DNA from: AWTP1-13 sp035762425
GTDB lineage: Bacteria > Pseudomonadota > Alphaproteobacteria > Rhizobiales > Hyphomicrobiaceae
DNA length: 34,207 nucleotides
Reading direction: 5' to 3'
NCBI GenBank assembly: GCA_035762425.1
Contig: DASTOW010000279.1
Location: 1-34,207 of the forward strand
Notes under the pieces: model-generated
Told to the model about the DNA's origin: nothing
Seen by the model: only the letters and a program-made list of their open reading frames with translations
Database searches by the model: none
Part shown: one piece after another, positions 1 to 8,900 of the stretch
How the letters are laid out: each line of letters begins with the position of its first letter
How positions within the stretch are numbered: position 1 is the stretch's first letter
Made by a program: the position numbers and the translations under genes

Positions 1-357
<357 letters not shown>

Positions 358-474
358 TCTCATTAAGCAATGCTCATCGGGCGTGCGCCTAGCGCATGCT
401 CTTGATGGGCGGTGAGAAATCGCCAAGACGAGAAATCGTCGAACAAAAAGACCAGTTTTCATCACCCTTTTGCT

Positions 475-593
475 GACCTGGTGGCTATGGCGGGGTGGCT
501 GCACCCGATCCCATTCCGAACTCGGCCGTGAAACGCCCCAGCGCCGATGGTACTTCGTCTTAAGACGCGGGAGAGTAGGTCGTTGCCAGGTCT
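475..593 (+). rRNA. rrf: 5S ribosomal RNA
   Basis: The gene is about 118 nt long. The 5' segment gacctgg (475-481) pairs with the 3' segment ccaggtc (586-592) to form helix I. Between them lie the conserved 5S blocks cacccgatcccat and ccgaactcggccgtgaaac, followed by the gcgggagagtaggtcg block. It is the last gene of the rrn operon seen here. No tRNA-fMet or other tRNA follows before the hairpin at 645-675. Confidence 0.96.
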
Positions 594-644
594 GCCAAAG
601 GGTGATGGACGTTCATCGAGATCCCTTCTTCACAATGCACACAC

Positions 645-675
645 AAAGGCCGTCGCCTAATCAGCGACGGCCTTT
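645..675 (+). terminator. Rho-independent-type terminator of the rRNA operon
   Basis: A perfect 12-bp inverted repeat has arms 645-656 (aaaggccgtcgc) and 664-675 (gcgacggccttt) with a 7-base loop. It lies about 50 bases after the 5S gene. The left arm starts with AAA and the right arm ends with TTT, so it could act in both directions. It overlaps the stop codon (661-663) of the convergent minus-strand gene, so it may serve both transcripts. There is no long T-tract after the hairpin. Confidence 0.7.
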
Positions 676-1044
676 GCCGTTGGTGCGGCTCTTGTCGGTG
701 ATGCGGATGTGCGTGAAGGCCTCGTCGCGCGCCGGCACCGACAGGTCTTCGTGATACCAGCGATCAAGGAAGCCGCGCCTTTGCGAGCGGATGGTGCGCC
801 AGCGCATGTATCCCAGCACGGCGGCGGTCACCAGAAATCCCACCAGTGCGCTGCGCGCGCCAAACGCCAGGCTGCCGGCGAGCACGCAGCCGAGAATGCC
901 GGCGATCACACCGGCGGCTGCGGCATAAAGCGCGGCGGCGGCCGCAGCGGGCAGGGCCTGCAACGCACTGCGCAAGGCCAGCTCCTTGTTGCTGATCCAG
1001 TCTGCCGGCCGCATCATGATAGCGGTGCCGGTGAAGTTGGGCAT
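661..1044 (-). CDS. Small hypothetical membrane protein (127 aa)
   Basis: I do not recognise this family. The predicted 127 aa protein has a hydrophobic, Ala-rich segment at about residues 28-61 and a second at about 64-80, which suggests two or three membrane spans. A basic, cytoplasm-like stretch follows (RWRTIRSQRR, 81-90), then a hydrophilic tail of about 37 residues. It starts 34 bases after the stop of the YcaQ-like gene on the same strand, so the two may be co-transcribed. No good ribosome binding site precedes either candidate start (residue 1, or Met10/Met11). The stop codon lies inside the loop of the rrn terminator hairpin. The gene is called from its length, membrane profile and position; a chance open frame in high-GC DNA remains possible. 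Confidence 0.5.
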   Translation of the reverse strand: MPNFTGTAIMMRPADWISNKELALRSALQALPAAAAAALYAAAAGVIAGILGCVLAGSLAFGARSALVGFLVTAAVLGYMRWRTIRSQRRGFLDRWYHEDLSVPARDEAFTHIRITDKSRTNGKGRR

Positions 1045-1078
1045 TCCTATCGGCGATTCAAGTTAAGGATGTGTCCGA

Positions 1079-2236
1079 TCAGCGCGCCAGCTGAAAGCGC
1101 TCGAAACGGTGCAGGGCCTCCTCGACCAGCCGCTTGCGGGGCTTGCGCCCTTTGCCGCCAATCCAGGTCCATTGCTGCACCAACAGTTTGCCCTGCTCGC
1201 GATCCGTCTTGAGGTCGATGGCGGCGACGATCTCCTCGCCGATCAGCACCGGCAGTGCGAAGTAGCCGTACACCCGCTTGGGTTTCGGCACATAGGCCTC
1301 GAAGCGGTGCTCGTAGCCGAAGAACAGCTGCAGGCGCTTGCGCAGCAGTACCAGCGGATCGAACGGCGACAGGATGTGCACCAGGTCGTCAGAAGGATCG
1401 AGATTGGCAGCAAGCGCCTCAGGTCGCGCCCAGTGCTGCAGCTTGCCCGCGCCATCGAGCTCGATTGCCACCAGTTCGCCGCGTCTGAGCCTGGCTTCGA
1501 TCAATCGCTTGATGCCTGCCTTGCGCGGAGCGTCGAGATGGCAGATCGAGTCGAGGCTGACCATGCCTTGCGCGCGTAGCGCGCGGTCGAGCAGGTAGGT
1601 CAGGGTCTCCTGCGGCGAAGCCGCCTTGGGGCGCTTGTCCCAACCGAAATGCCGGTTCATCAACTCGTAGGTCTTCAGCATGCCGGTGCGACCGCTGATG
1701 GTCACCGTGCCCCGGTAGAAGGCAAGCTGCAGCGCCCGCTTGGACGGCTTGCGGCTGGCCCACAGATGCTCCTTGTCGATCAGCACGTCATCGTCGATGT
1801 CGCGGATGGTCAGCGCGCCCTGCTTGCGCAGCAGGCCCATCACCTTGCGCATATCCTTATCCGTCACGCTTGCGAACCAGGCGCTGCGCTCGCGCCAGCG
1901 GCGCTGCATCGCGTCGACATAGAACCGCATGGTGCCGGTCGGCAGATAGGACAGCGCATGCGTCCAGTATTCGAACACCGTCTTGTCGACGCTTTGCGCC
2001 TGGCGCAGGTGTTCGCGCTGATAGGATGGAATGCGCGTGTGCAGGATATGATGGTGGCAGCGCTCGATCACGTTGATGGTGTCGATCTGCACGTAGCCGA
2101 GGTGCTCGATGGCGGCCGGCGTCGCCGTGGCGTCATCGCCGAATGGTGCGCGCTCGTCGAGCCGCTGCGCGTGCAGCCAGATGCGTCTGGCACGCGATGG
2201 GGTGAGCGGAATTGGTTTGTGAGCCCTGCCAGTCAT
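1079..2236 (-). CDS. YcaQ/AlkX-type winged-helix DNA glycosylase
   Basis: This is a 385 aa member of the YcaQ (AlkX/AlkZ, HTH_42) family, DNA glycosylases that remove bulky or crosslinked alkylated bases. Near the N-terminus, HLGYVQIDTINVIERCHH (residues 45-62) carries the catalytic Gln-x-Asp motif at Q50-I51-D52. The Q-x-D form is that of YcaQ/AlkX; AlkZ has Q-x-Q. Further family-typical segments are YWTHALSYLP (90-99) and, in the C-terminal third, HILSPFDPL and RLQLFFGYEHRFEAYVPKPKR. The start at 2236 gives a protein that begins close to the family's usual N-terminus. The frame stays open further upstream, but that part is Arg/Cys-rich and unlike the family. No clear Shine-Dalgarno is visible. 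The gene reads towards the rRNA operon. The substrate in this organism is inferred from the family only. Confidence 0.88.
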   Translation of the reverse strand: MTGRAHKPIPLTPSRARRIWLHAQRLDERAPFGDDATATPAAIEHLGYVQIDTINVIERCHHHILHTRIPSYQREHLRQAQSVDKTVFEYWTHALSYLPTGTMRFYVDAMQRRWRERSAWFASVTDKDMRKVMGLLRKQGALTIRDIDDDVLIDKEHLWASRKPSKRALQLAFYRGTVTISGRTGMLKTYELMNRHFGWDKRPKAASPQETLTYLLDRALRAQGMVSLDSICHLDAPRKAGIKRLIEARLRRGELVAIELDGAGKLQHWARPEALAANLDPSDDLVHILSPFDPLVLLRKRLQLFFGYEHRFEAYVPKPKRVYGYFALPVLIGEEIVAAIDLKTDREQGKLLVQQWTWIGGKGRKPRKRLVEEALHRFERFQLAR

Positions 2237-2420
2237 GCGTGGGCGCAAGTGTAGTCGGCGTCGGACGTTGAGCAAGGAGCCTGCCGCACGTCGCGTTCCA
2301 GATGGTCGAGGGACGCGTGATGCCTGCAACGACGCGTGCTGGCATCTGTCGCAATTTCGGCGACAGAAATCGACCGAGGCCACGCCGCAGACTGGGCCGG
2401 GCGCAGGTGGCTCGCACAAT

Positions 2421-2450
2421 GAAACCGCCCGGCTTGAGCAAGCCGGGCGG
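2421..2450 (-). terminator. Terminator of the carD-like gene
   Basis: A perfect 11-bp inverted repeat has arms 2425-2435 and 2440-2450 with a 4-base loop. On the minus strand the G+C-rich stem is followed at once by TTTC. It lies 27 bases after the stop codon of the carD-like gene. Confidence 0.75.
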
Positions 2451-2476
2451 CGCATAGTGCCGATGTCGGCTGCGGG

Positions 2477-3526
2477 CTAAGCCGCCTTGACCTCGTCGCC
2501 TTCCTCCGTCGTAGCGCGACGGCCCTTGGCGCTCTTGGACAGCACCTCGGTGATGCGCTGCACCGCGCCGCGCTCGTCGAGCTTCTCGACAGCCGCGATC
2601 TCGCGCGCCATGCGGTCGAGCGCCGCCTCGTAGAGCTGGCGCTCGGAGTAGGACTGCTCAGGCTGGCTCTCGGAGCGGTACAGGTCGCGTACCACCTCGG
2701 CGATGGCGATCAGGTCGCCGGAGTTGATCTTCGCCTCGTACTCCTGTGCGCGCCGGCTCCACATGGTACGCTTGATGCGCGCTTTGCCCTTCAGCGTCTC
2801 CATGGCCCGCTTGACGATGCCGTCCTCGGCGAGCTTGCGCATGCCGACGCTCGCCGACTTTCCGGTCGGCACCCTGAGCGTCATCTTGTCCTTCTCGAAC
2901 GTGATGACGAACAGCTCAAGCGAGATGCCGGCGATCTCCTGCTCCTCGATGCCGACAATGCGGCCGACACCGTGCGCCGGATAGACGATCCACTCGTTGG
3001 TCTTGAAGCCGTGCCGTTGGCTGACCGGCTTCTTCGGCGCGCCGGGCGCAGCCGGTGCCGCAGGCGCGGTCGCTGCCGCCGTACCGGCGGCCGGCACGGC
3101 CGGGGCCGTGATCTTCTGGCCGGTCTTGCCGGCGGAGGCAGGCATCGCCCGGGCGCCCTGCGTCGGGGCGGGCTGACGCCCCGCCGCTGCGGCCATGGCC
3201 TGCTTGATGGCGATCGCCTTGGGGAGCATGGGCGCCTTGGGCGCAACCGCGGGCTTGGCCGCTGTGGCCGCTACCGGCGCAGGCTTGACCTGAGGCTTGG
3301 CCGGAACCGGCTTGGCGGCCGCTGCCGCCTTCTTGGCCAGCTTGTTGGTCTGATCGACCTTGGCCGCAGCCGGCTTGGACGGACGCTTGGCCTGAACCTT
3401 GGCCGGCTGCCCCTTCGGCACCGCAGACTTGACCGGCGAAGGCTTGCGCGCGCTCAGCTTGCGCACCGCAGCCCTGCTGGTTGGCTTCTGCGCCGCACTC
3501 TTACCCGAGGTCTTCTTCCGTGCCAT
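2477..3526 (-). CDS. carD: CarD-family transcription regulator with long basic N-terminal tail
   Basis: The 349 aa protein has two clearly different parts. Residues 1-170 are low-complexity and rich in Lys, Ala and Pro, like a histone H1 tail. Residues about 171-330 are a CarD/CdnL module: an RNA polymerase-interacting Tudor-like domain (GFKTNEWIVYPAHGVGRIVG, 173-192, then FEKDKMTLRVP) and a helical DNA-binding domain containing the Trp of the TMWSRRAQEY segment (254-263). In mycobacterial CarD the equivalent Trp contacts the upstream edge of the promoter bubble. CarD proteins bind the polymerase beta subunit and stabilise open complexes, often at rRNA promoters. Usual alphaproteobacterial homologues are about 160-230 aa, so the tail is the unusual part. 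The start at 3526 (MARKK) was preferred; in-frame starts at 3568 (ATG) and 3580 (GTG) would add 14-18 residues. The ferredoxin gene lies upstream on the same strand, 476 bases away. Confidence 0.93.
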   Translation of the reverse strand: MARKKTSGKSAAQKPTSRAAVRKLSARKPSPVKSAVPKGQPAKVQAKRPSKPAAAKVDQTNKLAKKAAAAAKPVPAKPQVKPAPVAATAAKPAVAPKAPMLPKAIAIKQAMAAAAGRQPAPTQGARAMPASAGKTGQKITAPAVPAAGTAAATAPAAPAAPGAPKKPVSQRHGFKTNEWIVYPAHGVGRIVGIEEQEIAGISLELFVITFEKDKMTLRVPTGKSASVGMRKLAEDGIVKRAMETLKGKARIKRTMWSRRAQEYEAKINSGDLIAIAEVVRDLYRSESQPEQSYSERQLYEAALDRMAREIAAVEKLDERGAVQRITEVLSKSAKGRRATTEEGDEVKAA

Positions 3527-4002
3527 GTCGCTCGTCTCACTAGCTACTTCCGGTTTCAACTTAAGCATTCCGCACGCCACTCTCTTCTGCTCGCGCTAGC
3601 GCACACCCCCCCGGGGTCGCCGACGCGTGTCGTGGCCCAGACCCAATCCCTCAAGCGTCACGGGGCCCGGCCCACTAGGCCGCACCTGCCCCTCCCGCCT
3701 ATGTTGTATGGCTTGGCTGCCCAAAACTGCGCATCGTCATACGCGTACCTCAGTGTGCCAAATGGCACCATTGCGCAGCGATACCGCATACGTCGCGGAT
3801 CTCAGTTCCGACTTTGTTCAGGCCGTCACCACAGAAAAGTACCATAACACAAACTTCACGCATTTTGAAGGGTCTGGCGTAAAGAACACACCCGCTGGCA
3901 TGCCAGATGCTTAAATACGCGTCACAATGGATCTTCTCTTTGAATGCAATCTAGGCGCGCATTGGGGACACCCGCACCAGCATCGGGAGCTTTGCTGTAA
4001 AA
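3527..4002. other. Gene-free interval between fdxA and carD (476 bp)
   Basis: I see no convincing gene on either strand. The part between about 3830 and 3990 is more A+T-rich than its surroundings and could hold the carD promoter and the end of the fdxA transcript. A nested inverted repeat lies at 3727-3778: outer arms ctgcgca (3727-3733) and tgcgcag (3772-3778), inner arms gtgcca (3755-3760) and tggcac (3763-3768). An open frame of 95 codons on the + strand (3627-3914) has atypical composition and no ribosome binding site. Confidence 0.5.
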
Positions 4003-4341
4003 TCAGTCGCCCTCGCCCGGCTCGGCCTTGAAGAACTTCTTGAATTTGTCCTTCTCGTCCCGGAATTGATCGGCCTCCGGCAGCGCCTCCTTCTTGGAGG
4101 TGATGTTCGGCCACTTCTCGGAATACTCGCGGTTAAGCTCAAGCCACTGCTCAAGGCCGGGCTCGGTATCCGGCTTGATGGCATCGACCGGGCATTCGGG
4201 CTCACACACGCCGCAGTCGATGCACTCGTCGGGGTGGATGACCAGCATGTTGGCGCCTTCATAGAAGCAGTCGACCGGGCACACCTCCACGCAGTCCGTG
4301 AATTTGCACTTGATGCAGTTCTCGTTGACGATGTAGGTCAT
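4003..4341 (-). CDS. fdxA: 7Fe ferredoxin FdxA ([3Fe-4S][4Fe-4S])
   Basis: This is a 112 aa ferredoxin of the Azotobacter FdI / FdxA type. Cys9, Cys17 and Cys21 (C-x7-C-x3-C-P) with the distal Cys50 are placed to bind a [3Fe-4S] cluster. Cys40, Cys43 and Cys46 (C-x2-C-x2-C-x3-C-P) with Cys21's partner region fit the [4Fe-4S] cluster. Extra cysteines at 12 and 25 are typical of this subfamily. The C-terminal half (residues about 60-112) is a charged extension without cysteines, also normal for FdxA. The protein is a soluble low-potential electron carrier; its partners are not shown by the sequence. The fdxA-carD order on one strand is common in Hyphomicrobiales (recall). The S4-domain RNA-binding gene often found just upstream of fdxA is absent here. 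Confidence 0.96.
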   Translation of the reverse strand: MTYIVNENCIKCKFTDCVEVCPVDCFYEGANMLVIHPDECIDCGVCEPECPVDAIKPDTEPGLEQWLELNREYSEKWPNITSKKEALPEADQFRDEKDKFKKFFKAEPGEGD

Positions 4342-4651
4342 GCGGCTTCAACCTGCTGGCTCGGCACCCATACCAAGCGACTTCCTGTTGCCACACGTCG
4401 GCAGGTTGTCGCAAGTCGCATCGGGGCGCAGCGCCCAGGCTCTCCGGTCATGGCTGCCAAGCGAGATCGTTTCCGATGCTGCGCCTTGCTGGACGGGACA
4501 TGCCTCGACGGCGCACAGAATAGAAATGCGCCTCTACGCTCGGCGACCGAGGCGGAATGCACGGGCTGAACCAGTCCACCCTTCCTCCGCGTCCGGATGA
4601 GGCAATCTGAAGCGCTTCCGGATCAAGTCATGCGAGGCCGATGATCCCCTT
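4342..4651. promoter_or_regulatory. Divergent intergenic region between fdxA and ribF (310 bp)
   Basis: The region must hold the promoters of fdxA (-) and ribF (+), but I cannot point to clear -35/-10 boxes. A 74-codon minus-strand open frame (4338-4562) ends with a TGA overlapping the fdxA ATG, but its composition looks non-coding. The heptamer tccggat occurs twice (around 4593 and 4618) shortly before ribF; its meaning is unknown. Confidence 0.4.
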
Positions 4652-5602
4652 ATGATCGTTGTCCATGGTACCAAAGACGTTCCAGCCGCGGCCCGGGGCG
4701 GCGTGCTGGCGATTGGCAACTTCGATGGCGTGCACCGTGGCCACCAGGCGCTGATTGCGGCCGCCATCGACCAGGCTCGCCAGCATGGCTGGCCGGCCGG
4801 CGCCATCGTATTCGAGCCGCATCCGCGCGAGTTCTTCCAACCAGATAAGCCCCATTTCCGCCTGACCCCGCTGCCGCGCAAGCTGGCCCTGCTGGAGGCG
4901 CTCGGCCTCGACCTCGCCGTCGTGGCCCGTTTCGACGCCACCCTGGCGGGTCTGTCCGCCGAAGCCTTCATCGAGCAGGTGCTGGTGCAGGGGCTCGGGG
5001 TGCGACATGTGGTGGTTGGCTACGACTTCCGCTTCGGCAAGGGCCGCGCCGGCGATCCCGAGACCCTAAGGCGGGCCGGCGCCGGGCAGGGCTTCGGCGT
5101 GACCGTGGTGGGCCAAGTGGCAGAGGCCGGCGAGGTGTTCTCCTCGAGTGCAGTGCGCGCCGAACTGGCGCAGGGAGACGTCGAGGGCGCAGCCTCCATG
5201 CTTGGACACTGGTGGCGCGTGACGGGCACGGTGGTGGGCGGGGCCAGGCGCGGCACCGGGCTCGGCTACCCGACCGCTAATATCGTGCTGCCAGAAGGCA
5301 CCGCGTTGGCCCACGGCATTTACGCCGTGCGCGCCTATTGCGAGGGCCGGCGGGTCGACGGCGCCGCGTACCTGGGCACCCGGCCGACCTTCGACGACGG
5401 CGAGGCGGTGCTGGAGGTGTTCCTGTTCGAATTCGCCGGCGATCTGTACGGCCGTCAGATGCACGTGGAGTTCATCGGCTTCGTGCGCGCTGACGCCAAA
5501 TTTGGCTCGGCCGCGGCTCTGCAGGAGCAGATGGCCAGGGATTGTGAGCGTGCCCGGCAGATCCTGGCGGTGGCACCGGCCAAGCCTGTCGTGGTCGGCT
5601 GA
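4652..5602 (+). CDS. ribF: Bifunctional riboflavin kinase / FAD synthetase
   Basis: This 316 aa enzyme phosphorylates riboflavin to FMN and adenylylates FMN to FAD. The N-terminal FMN adenylyltransferase domain carries GNFDGVHRGHQ (22-32, the HxGH-like nucleotide site), GYDFRFGKGRAGD (123-135) and SSSAVR (164-169). The C-terminal riboflavin kinase domain begins near residue 185 and carries GYPTAN (205-210, ATP/Mg site), RPTF (244-247) and LEVFLFEF (254-261) with the catalytic Glu. Length and domain order are normal for the bifunctional bacterial form. The ATG at 4652 is the natural start; a GAGG lies 14 bases upstream, a rather long spacing. The stop codon is directly followed by an A-tract that reads as a T-tract on the minus strand (see the ncRNA candidate). 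ileS follows on the same strand, as often near ribF in proteobacteria. Confidence 0.96.
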   Translation: MIVVHGTKDVPAAARGGVLAIGNFDGVHRGHQALIAAAIDQARQHGWPAGAIVFEPHPREFFQPDKPHFRLTPLPRKLALLEALGLDLAVVARFDATLAGLSAEAFIEQVLVQGLGVRHVVVGYDFRFGKGRAGDPETLRRAGAGQGFGVTVVGQVAEAGEVFSSSAVRAELAQGDVEGAASMLGHWWRVTGTVVGGARRGTGLGYPTANIVLPEGTALAHGIYAVRAYCEGRRVDGAAYLGTRPTFDDGEAVLEVFLFEFAGDLYGRQMHVEFIGFVRADAKFGSAAALQEQMARDCERARQILAVAPAKPVVVG

Positions 5603-5774
5603 AAAAAGCAGAAGGGATGTCGCCCCCAAGCCCCGCAAACGGTGTGACAGTGGCCTGTCATCCGCGCCCATGGCGACATCCCTTGCCGTCAACATAGCGT
5701 TGCGGACGCAGATTCGATCTGGTGATTTCCCATTGACCGCCATTCCCGTGTGCGTGCGTGATGCGTCCGCAACG
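5602..5774 (-). ncRNA. Candidate structured small RNA in the ribF-ileS gap
   Basis: The interval holds two consecutive long inverted repeats with different sequences. Repeat A has 13-bp perfect arms at 5698-5710 and 5762-5774 with a 51-base interior. Repeat B has 13-bp perfect arms at 5612-5624 and 5672-5684 with a 47-base interior that contains a further hairpin (tgacag 5645-5650 / ctgtca 5655-5660). Read on the minus strand, repeat B is followed after four bases by TTTTTT (complement of 5602-5607), as in an intrinsic terminator. There is no protein gene on the minus strand upstream that would need it. The simplest reading is a minus-strand RNA of about 170-200 nt made of two hairpins. It shows no SRP, 6S, tmRNA or RNase P hallmarks that I recognise. 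No convincing promoter was found, so a processed 3' UTR/leader element on the + strand is an alternative. Confidence 0.4.
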
Positions 5775-5984
5775 GAAGATCGCAGGTTGTCTTTTACACG
5801 ACTGAGGTCTTACGAGGTTGCCCCACCGGGTCTGCGCCGCTAGAACCACAGCACCATGTCGCCATTTCCGTTGCAGCTGAACAGCGCGCGAATTAGCGGC
5901 CCGGTCGCCCGATAGACCTGAGGCGGCCGGGGCTTGGCCCGCCTATTATCGCATCGCCATCAGCTGACCGAAGACGGGTTATCC
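5775..5984. promoter_or_regulatory. Upstream region of ileS
   Basis: These 210 bases separate the inverted repeats from the ileS start. I see no gene. A weak sigma-70-like pair, ttgtct at 5787-5792 and ttacga 17 bases later, is the best + strand promoter candidate but matches poorly. No T-box or other known riboswitch is evident. Confidence 0.3.
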
Positions 5985-8900
5985 ATGAGCTCGACCAAGA
6001 CCGACGCGCGCGATTGGAGCGCGACGCTGTTCCTTCCCAAGACCGATTTCCCGATGAAGGCCGGGCTGCCGCAGCTCGAGCCGCGCCTGCTGGAGCGCTG
6101 GCAGCGCATCGACCTTTACCATCGCCTGCGCGAGGCCGCCAAGGGCAAGGCGAAGTTCATCCTGCACGACGGCCCCCCTTACGCCAACGGCCACATCCAT
6201 ATCGGCACGGCCTTGAACAAGATTCTCAAGGACATGGTGACACGCGGCCAGCAGATGCTGGGCTGGGACAGCAACTACGTGCCGGGCTGGGACTGCCACG
6301 GCCTGCCAATCGAGTGGAAGATCGAGGAACAGTACCGCGCCAAGGGGCTCGACAAGGACAAGGTACCGGTCAACGAGTTCCGCAAGGAATGCCGCGAGTT
6401 TGCCGAGCACTGGATCGACGTGCAGCGCGAGGAGTTCAAGCGCCTGGGCGTGGTGGGCGACTGGCAGCATCCCTACTCGACCATGGCCTACAAGGCAGAG
6501 GCCGTCATCGCCAGCGAGCTGATGAAGTTCGCCATGAACGGTGGGCTTTATCGCGGCTCCAAGCCGGTGATGTGGAGCGTGGTGGAGAAAACCGCGCTCG
6601 CCAAAGCCGAGGTCGAGTATCACGACTACCAGAGCGACACGGTGTGGGTGAAGTTTCCCGTGGTGCGCATCACAGGCTCGGCCGAGCCGACACCGCTCAG
6701 CCGGGCGCTGCTGTCCTCCCACGTCGTGATCTGGACCACGACGCCCTGGACGTTGCCCGGTAACCGGGCGATCAGCTACTCGTCCAAGATCGAGTATGCG
6801 CTGTTCGAGGTGACGCAGGCGCCGGACGGCAACTGGGCCAAGCCCGGTGACCGCCTCGTGCTGGCAACCAAGCTGGCGCCGGCGGTGCTGAAGGCTGCCA
6901 AGGTCGAGACCTACCAGAAGCTGTTCGACGTCGATTTCGCCGCGCTCGGTGGCGATGTCGTCAGCCACCATCCGCTGCGCGCGATGGGCTACGGGTTCGA
7001 CGTGCCGCTGCTCGACGGTGATCACGTCACCGATGAAGATGGTACGGGCTTCGTGCATACCGCGCCCGGTCACGGCCGCGAGGACTTCGACATCTGGATG
7101 GCGAAGGCGCCGGAGCTGGAGACGCGCGGCATCGACACCACGATTCCATTCACCGTCGATGGCGACGGGCGGTTCACAAAGGATGCGCCCGGCTTCGAGG
7201 GCAAGCGCGTCATCGACGACAAGGGCAACAAGGGCGACGCCAACCAGGCAGTTATCGAGGCGCTCACCAAGGCCAGCGCCCTGATCGCGCGCGGACGCCT
7301 GAAGCATCAGTACCCGCATTCCTGGCGCTCGAAGAAGCCGGTCATCTTCCGCAACACGCCGCAGTGGTTCATCGCCATGGACAAGCCGCTGCGTATGCCG
7401 GCGCCCGGCGCTAATCAAACCCTGCGCGAGACGGCGCTGCAGGCCATCGCCGAAACCGAGTTCGTACCGGCCTCGGGGCAGAACCGCCTGCGCGGCATGA
7501 TCGACGCACGCCCCGATTGGGTGATCTCGCGCCAGCGCGCCTGGGGCGTGCCGATCACCGTGTTCGTGCACAAGCAGACGGGTGAGGTGATCCCGTCCGC
7601 GAGCTTCGAGAAATCGGGCGAGCTGATGGAGCGCGTCCGCAAGGCGATGGCCGAGCGAGGCGCCGACGCCTGGTTTGAGCAGGGCGCGGCCGAGCGCTTC
7701 CTCAAGGGGCTGGTGGCCAAGCCCGAGCAGTGGCAGCAGGCCACCGACATCCTCGATGTGTGGTTTGATTCAGGCTCCACGCACGCCTTCACGCTCGAGG
7801 ATGCCAAGGAGTTTCCGGGCCTCGCCGGCATCCGCCGCCAACGCGACGGCGGCCAGGACCGGGTCATGTACCTGGAAGGGTCCGATCAGCATCGCGGCTG
7901 GTTCCAGTCTTCGCTGCTGGAGAGCTGCGGCACGCGGGCGCGGGCGCCGTTCGACGTCGTGCTGACGCACGGCTTCATCCTCGACGAGAAGGGCGAGGAG
8001 AAGATGTCAAAGTCCAAGGGCAACACCATGTCGCCGCAGGACATCATGAAGAACTCCGGCGCTGACATCCTGCGCTTGTGGGTGGCGTCGTCCGACTACA
8101 CGAGCGACATCCGTTTCGGGCCCGGCATCATCCAGGGCACGGTCGAGTCGTACCGCAAGCTCAGGAACACGCTGCGCTGGATGCTCGGCACGCTCGCGCA
8201 CTACGATGCCAAGAAGACGGTGGGCGTGAAGGTGATGCCGGAGCTGGAGCGGCTCATGCTGCACCGGCTGACCGAGCTCGACACCCACATCCGCAAGGCG
8301 TACGCCGAATACGACTACAAGCGCGTGGTGGCGTTGCTGACCCAGTTCATGAACACCGACCTGTCGGCATTTTACTTCGACATCCGCAAGGATGCGCTCT
8401 ACTGCGATGCGATTTCTTCCGGCAAGCGCAAGGCGGCGCTGGAAACTATCGAGCAGATCTTCCGCTGCACCTGCCTGTGGCTTGCTCCGCTGATGTGCTT
8501 TACGGCCGAGGAGGCGTGGCTGGCACGCTATCCGTCCGAGACGGCCTCCGTGCATGTCGAGACGTTCCCGAAACTGCCGGCGTCCTGGCGCGACGATGCG
8601 CTGGCGCAGGAGTGGGAGCAGATCAAGCGTGTGCGCCGCGTCGTCACCGGGGCGCTGGAGATCGAGCGGGCCAACAAGAAGATCGGCTCGTCGCTGGAGG
8701 CGGCGCCGCAGGTGTTCATCGACGACGATGAGCTGATGGCCGCGCTCGAGGATGTCGATTTCGCGGAAGTGTGCATCACCTCGGGTGTGGAGATCATTGC
8801 GGGCGAGGCCCCAAACGGCGCGTTCAAACTGCCCGATGTGCCAAACGTCGGCGTGGTGCCGAAGCGTGCCCAAGGCAAGAAGTGCGCGCGCTCCTGGCGC

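Noticed and set aside
3627..3914. Possible 95-codon gene in the fdxA-carD gap (+ strand)
   Set aside because: There is no ribosome binding site, no recognisable domain and mixed composition; it looks like a chance frame.
4338..4562. Minus-strand open frame of 74 codons whose TGA overlaps the fdxA start codon
   Set aside because: The overlap looks like translational coupling, but the product is a mixture of Arg, Ala, Ser and Cys without any family resemblance, and no ribosome binding site precedes it.
5602..5774. Signal recognition particle RNA, 6S RNA or tmRNA in the ribF-ileS gap
   Set aside because: The GGAAGC/GNRA-type SRP loop, the central bubble of 6S RNA and any tRNA-like or tag-coding part of tmRNA are absent.
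5979..7571. Minus-strand open frame of 530 codons opposite ileS
   Set aside because: The ileS frame contains all catalytic motifs; the reverse frame has the usual His/Gln/Arg-rich antisense composition.
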